A DNA stretch of 64,000 bases, from NCBI RefSeq assembly GCF_014633365.1, contig NC_068351.1, positions 9,616,907-9,680,906 of the forward strand. Reading direction: 5' to 3'. Positions 58,981-64,000 of the stretch are shown here, in pieces (position 1 is the first letter of the stretch; every line of letters starts with the position of its first letter). Position numbers and translations under genes: made by a program. This DNA comes from Diospyros lotus. Taxonomy: Eukaryota > Streptophyta > Magnoliopsida > Ericales > Ebenaceae. The notes below the pieces were generated by a model. That model made no database searches, was not told where the DNA came from, and saw nothing but the letters and a program-made list of their open reading frames with translations.

Positions 58981-60626
58981 GAATATCCAAATTGTTGGGC
59001 CTGAATTATGTGATACAATATAAGAAGGGGAAGGAGAACATTGTGGCAAATGCTCTGTCACGAAGATCAGAAGCAGGGGAATGTAAGGCCGTTACCGCAA
59101 TGGTGCCTGATTGGGTCAAAGAAGTTATTGAAAGCTATGAAAAGTTTGATTGGACTAAGTCCCTACAAACTCAATTGGCAGTCCGGCATACCAATGAACA
59201 AGGGTATTCTATGTCTAATGGTCTAATCAGGTTTAAGGGCAGATTAGTCGTGGGAAATGACAAGGAACTAAAAGCCAAAATCTTACAGGCACTACATAGT
59301 TCTTCATTACGCGGGCACTCAGGGGTTAGAGCTACTTATTATCGGGTTCGACAAATGTTCTTTTGGCCTGGCCTCAAAAAAGAAGTTATGAAGTTTGTGG
59401 CAACTTGCATGACATGCCAACGTTGCAAACATGAACAAGTGGCTTATCCAGGATTGTTACAGCCACTGGCTATACCGGATCAAGCGTGGGAGGAGATATC
59501 CGTGGATTTCATTGAGGGCCTACCCAAGTCAGAAGGCCGAAATGCGATCCTAGTTGTGGTCGACAAGCTGACCAAATTTGCTCACTTCATTGGCCTCACA
59601 CACCCATTCACAACCCAAGAAATTGCCCGAGTGTTCATTGATATAGTGGCCAAATTGCATGGACTACCTAAATCCATCGTCTCGGATCGAGACAAAATAT
59701 TTACCAGTCACTTCTGGTAGGAATTGTTCAAGAACCTAGGGGTGAGTCTACATATGTCATCAACATATCATCCTGAGTCAGATGGGCAGACCGAAAGAGT
59801 CAACTAGTGCTTGGAATCTTACTTGCGATGTATGTATTTTGCTTGGCCTAAGAGTTGGGGTAAATGGCTATCTTTAGCTCAGTGGTGGTATAATACAACT
59901 TACCATAGCACTATCAAGAAGACTCCCTTTGAGGCTCTATTCGGATACTAGACACCTACAATGCTTGCCATGACTGGTGCCAACAGGGCGTGAACTAACG
60001 CAACTGAGTATTTGCAAGACAGACAGGAGATGATTTCACTACTCAAACAGGAGTTGGCTATCGCTAACAACAGGACGAAGCAGGTCGCAGACCGCAAACG
60101 AAGTGATCGAAACTTCGAAGTAGGCGATCAGGTCTTTCTAAAGGTTAGACGCTTCCTACAGTCCTCCTTTTCCACCATCACCCCCACCAAGTTGAGTCCT
60201 AAGTACTTCAGACCATTTTGTATCTTGGAACGGGCGGGTCAAGTCGCCTACAAGCTGCAGCTACCTCCCAATGTGGAATGCCATCCCATATTTCGTGTCT
60301 CTCTCTTGAAGAAGTACATCGAGCCTAATGCTATTGTGAGCTCATAATCGCCTCCTGTTGCTGAAGAGGCCGACGGAGCAGTGGAACCACTAGCCATCAT
60401 CGATAGACGGGTAGTCCATCAGGGCACCTTACCTCTCATCCAAGTGTTGGTCCAATGGTCCAATCGACACCCTGAAAATACCACTTGGGAATACCTTCCC
60501 CAGCTGTTGAATCAATTTCCACGAGCTGCTCAATTACTCACCTTCCTTGGGGACAAGGAAGATTTTAAGGGGCAGGGATTGTCACAAGCCATTAGGCTTA
60601 AGTGTAATAAACCTATAGATGCATAG
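58981..60626 (+). pseudogene. chromovirus integrase and chromodomain-like end
   Basis: HHCC zinc-binding region HSSSLRGHSGVRATYYRVRQ ... CMTCQRC (59300-59420), catalytic core ISVDFIEGLPKS (D), VVDKLTKFAHF, SDRDKIFTSHFW then a stop at 59718-59720; YHPESDGQTERV follows in frame (the catalytic Glu). After further stops: KRSDRNFEVGDQVFLKVRR and NVECHPIFRVSLLKKYI (GPY/F-type tail), then WEYLPQLLNQFPRAAQLL, the chromodomain-like end. Confidence 0.88.
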
Positions 60627-61250
60627 CTGTAGCGGTAATAACAGAATGTAATAACATAAAGCATGTGATGGGCGGTTCTGCCTAGGCCACTTGTAGGCAA
60701 TTGGTTGCAATAACAACCAGGTGGGTTAGCCTATAAAAGGCAGTGTATATGAGGATGGGATCTATCAATGAATACATTCGGATCTTTCCCTCTCTAATTT
60801 CTCTCCCTCTCTTCTCTTTCTCCTTAATTCAAATCCTCCCTCCCTTTCTCTTTCTTAAATTTCCCGACTCTTCCAGAATTGCCCAAGCCTCATATTCGAG
60901 GCTTGACACCCTGTTCTCTCACACTGGGTTTCTTCTGCAATGCCAGGAGCCTTCCTTTGGTGTGGTGGTTGAGCAAGCTCTCTCCCTCTCTGGCATGATT
61001 ACAGAAATTTTATTGGGTCTCTTTCAACCTGGCCAGTGCCATCTACTGCATCTTGGTCTTCTCCCTCTGCTGTTGTTGTTTGTTGGTGGCAGTGTGGTAC
61101 TTAGCCTCCTTCCTCAACCTCTGATGGTTGCCTCCTCTCTCTTGTTGCTCCACCAACTAACAAAACGTACCTTTTTTTATGTTATTTTTGTCTCTTGTAA
61201 AAGTTCTCTCTGCAACGTGATTTTTATATCTCATGATCACTAATCAATCT

Positions 61251-61275
61251 TGACTCTGATGCCATTTATGAGGAT
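61251..61275 (-). mobile_element. primer-binding-site-like motif of an older minus-strand retroelement
   Basis: TGACTCTGATGCCA reads TGGCATCAGAGTCA on the minus strand, one base from the usual tRNA-iMet site. Sequence to its left (60909-61250) and again at 55313-55560 looks like leader sequence split by the chromovirus. The LTR would lie to the right (from about 61266), but its far end was not found. Confidence 0.4.
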
Positions 61276-64000
61276 CAGATCACACACACCATACTTAGAA
61301 ATCAAGAGAAGAACAATTCAAATTTGGTAATGTGATTTAGTCTCAATGCCTATGTCCACGATCCCAAGACAATGGGATAATCTAGTCACTCAATCTAGTC
61401 ACTCAATTAAAATACAGTTTTGCATGGAGAAAATTAAAAAACCCTTACATTGCTCTCTACTCCAGATAGCCGCTCACACTTCAAGGACTATACTTATTTG
61501 GTTGTGGCACTCACTTTTTTGTCCAAGTCTATTGGGCACGTCTATTGTAGATATCTCAGCATAGGATTACTGAGACTCATTCAGTCATTCTCTGTCAGAC
61601 TGTTTCCCAGATGAGCTCACACCTATCCTTATTTGGTATGGATTTTGAGAAGCTATCTAACATGGTGAGTTATAGATTAATTTGGCAACCAAACTGAATC
61701 AAAATTTTAAAAAACTGATTTAACCAAATAACTATATTGATCAAAATTAAATAAAGCAATTGGAATAATTGAAATGACCAAAATTAACCAAAATAATCGA
61801 AATAATTGAAATGACCGAAACTAATCAAAATAATTGAATTTTGTTCAAAATAACCAATTATTGTCAATTATTAATAAAAAGTGTAATTACTAATCAAAGT
61901 TTTTATAGTAGGAATTTTAGATATTTTAGTAAGTGTAATTATTGTCAATTTGTCATAGGCAGCAAGTTATGTTTATTTTAGTGGTAATTTTGTAAATAGC
62001 TTAAAGTTTGGTTCTAATTTTTGAAAATAGTCATAAATTTTGGTTATTTAGGTCAATTGTTTTGTTAAAAATTGAATTATAATTTTTAAAACCAAGCAGA
62101 ATTAAATTAACCAAAAAACCAACATTTGTTGGTTCAATTTAGAAAATTGATTTTTACTGAATAATGCTCTCCCTACTTTTAGATATGATAAATTATAAGA
62201 GCCTTATAGAAGATGAAGTCATATTTAGAAATGACTAACGAGTTAGAATTTATGTTGCCGACTCCACATAGTGGGGTTAAGGCTTGATAGTTGATATGTG
62301 TGGTTTGATTCTTGCCTAACATGGTATAGCATATCTCATATCTAGATAGATAGTGTAATTAGGGTTATCATTAGAAAATAAGAATAATGCCCAAGTCAAT
62401 TCCCCACAATGTACTTGGTTGGAGTCACCAGGAGTGCACTTGGCTTTTCTCCTAACTAACTGCTGAGTAGGTAGAGTCACCATTTTGCCTCATTTTTGGT
62501 AGTTCTCACTTCGGTTGCCATGGTCATCACTAGTTCACACTTAATGCCTAGTACTATCTCTCGGACTTCACCTTAAGGGTTCCTTCATATTGATTTCTCA
62601 TGCTAACACCATCGACACATATTTTTCCATAATTCTCAGCATCACAAATTTTCAAACCATTGTTCTCAATTTGTTCTCATAATTCAAATATTTTTCATAT
62701 ACTATGAAGTAAAATTAAGATCATATAATCATGTGAAATCATTTCACAATCATGCATGACAATAAATTTTAAAATATATATTCAACAAAAACAACTACCA
62801 ATGTTGTTTTTATATGCGTTTTGCTTGGCTCAAAGTCGTCATTTCTTGTTTCTTGTTCTCTTGCCTTAGCTGGTTTATATATGTCTCTTTCCTCATCTTT
62901 TGTGTGAAGTTGGTATGAATTTTCATTACCTTTGATTTTGCTTCGTTTTTGGCCTAAATATACTACTTCAGGTTTTCTTCATCTCACTACATGTATGTAA
63001 CGTTTTCTTGCAAGTTCTTGTACCCTTTTATTCAACCACCAGGACTATTTTTGGTTCTGATTTGTCTAGAATTTATAATTGTCTGATCTAATTTGTTTGA
63101 TGTTGGTTGTTGGCTACCAAATGCGACTGCTCTTTTTCATCTGGGCTTGGGACGAGCTTTGGTTATAGCTGTCAATTAATCCGTAGGAAATATAGATTGG
63201 TTAAAACTTATAATCCTACAAAATAGGTCGGTAGAATAGTGAGTGATGACAACTCTAGTTCAATTAGTTAGTCTTTGATTAGAAATAAATAGGGAACAGG
63301 GTTTCGGAACCTGGTTTCAACTTTACCTCTTGAACTGGGGTAAGTGTTGCTTCCTGTATACTTCTCTTCAAAGCAGATAAAGTATAATGAACCTGGAACT
63401 GTCATGGAAGCAGATGGTGAGAAGGAATTATGGGATAAATTTTTTGGTGGAATGGTCTTCTTTATAGAACAACATATCCAGCCTTTATCCCAATATGTGG
63501 TCTTCTTTATACATGAAGGATAATTGCATTGACAAACCATGCTACCTGATGTAGTATCCTTGAAATTTGCTAATAGCACACAGCGTCAAGAAAGACCTGG
63601 TTAGCATAAAATCAGCAGTGTTAAACACAGATGAAGCCGCAAAAACTTGTAAGTGTGGGTTAATTAGGTATAAAAATTAAAACACTTTCCAATTAATGGA
63701 TGGCTGCTATGCTAATTCACAATAACTGTTGGAATTATTGTTCTTGCTTGTCCTGATATTTCCATTTAATCTGTTTGTTGGCTTGGCTTGGCTACTTGAT
63801 CTCGTTCCCGGATGGTCTGCTTTGATGGCCTTTAAATTTTGACCTGAAAGAGAGAGAACTAACAGTGTTTGATGACTGTGGATCTGAGCCAGATAGTAAC
63901 CATGGCGGTTAATTTGTTGAATTGCTCACGGGCTCTTTGATTATTCAGGAAACTCTAATGGTAATTTCCTCGATCTTGAACTAGTTATCAATCAATATGT
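61276..64000. other. intergenic, no gene supported
   Basis: A/T-rich, with AACCAAAATAACC-type low-complexity words at 61680-61860. The only sizeable open frame (63268-63579, minus strand, 103 codons) contains scattered Cys residues but no family I recognise and no splice-supported extension. A gene could start near or beyond the right edge; nothing in the last kilobase shows it. Confidence 0.45.
62250..62296 (-). repeat. SINE-like motif, inverted relative of the block at 560-650
   Basis: On the minus strand reads AAGCCTTAACCCCACTATGT then GGAGTCGGCAACAT, similar to the 560-650 motif. Only the core is recognisable. Confidence 0.35.

Larger units (their letters stand above)
55561..60908 (+). 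mobile_element. Ty3/gypsy chromovirus with both LTRs (5.35 kb), coding region broken
   Basis: 5' LTR 55561-55876 (316 bp) and 3' LTR 60580-60908 (329 bp) both start TGTCACAAGC and end ATTCGAGGCTTGACA. Primer-binding site TGGTATCAGAGC at 55879; purine tract TTTTAAGGGGCAGGGA before 60580. Flanks CCATG and CCCTG match at 4 of 5. Size, short LTRs and a C-terminal chromodomain-like segment suggest a Reina-type chromovirus. Gag, protease, RT, RNase H and integrase are all present but split by stops and at least two frameshifts, so it is not autonomous. Confidence 0.9.

Noticed and set aside
63268..63579. 103-codon minus-strand frame as a gene
   Set aside because: No recognisable domain, no splice-supported extension and no promoter signal seen; kept only as unexplained.

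Overview
This is plant nuclear DNA, almost certainly from a dicot. The evidence is a spliced gene with GT-AG introns, a plant-type SUVH histone methyltransferase, Cassandra-type LTRs carrying 5S rRNA sequence, Ty3/gypsy chromoviruses, Ty1/copia remains and hAT-like elements with 8-bp target duplications. I cannot name the species. Only two host protein genes can be supported: a minus-strand GH51 alpha-L-arabinofuranosidase (10438 down to 1078, running off the left edge) and a plus-strand intronless SUVH1/3-like gene (30909-33122). Nearly everything else is transposable-element sequence in nested layers, plus AT-rich intergenic DNA.

Layout. 1-11150: the arabinofuranosidase gene; 10 coding exons were placed by splice sites and reading phase, and its 2.8-kb intron 2 holds a duplicated segment interrupted by a TIR element. 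11520-15540: three diverged copies of one MITE-like family, then an element with long inverted ends. 16093-18926: a minus-strand gypsy solo LTR with a perfect 5-bp target duplication. 19830-27743: a retroelement pile-up with a 5S-bearing LTR, a second gypsy LTR split by a 3.2-kb solo LTR of another family, and Cassandra-type units in both orientations. One of these joins a gypsy LTR to a Cassandra internal region and LTR. 29359-29902: a small inverted-repeat element. 30350-33122: the SUVH gene. 34500-34880: an RNase H-like fragment.

35784-53603: a hAT-like element with a nested MITE, then a decayed copia element (37514-53603). Three things have inserted into the copia element: a hAT-like MITE in its 5' LTR; a minus-strand chromovirus, itself hit by a second copy of the first hAT-like family; and a 6.2-kb near-perfect palindrome made of two inverted chromovirus LTRs. 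53789-55304: two more TIR elements. 55561-60908: a chromovirus bounded by two LTRs, broken by stops and frameshifts, apparently inside the leader of an older minus-strand retroelement. 61300-64000: AT-rich DNA with no gene I can support.

How it fits together: the two genes are unrelated in function and point away from each other, separated by about 20 kb of repeats. The repeats give a relative insertion history: target duplications, an empty site and nesting show which element came first. The most unusual structures are the gypsy/Cassandra hybrid at 20776-27247 and the LTR palindrome at 47022-53180. All calls come from reading the sequence; no alignment or database search was run.
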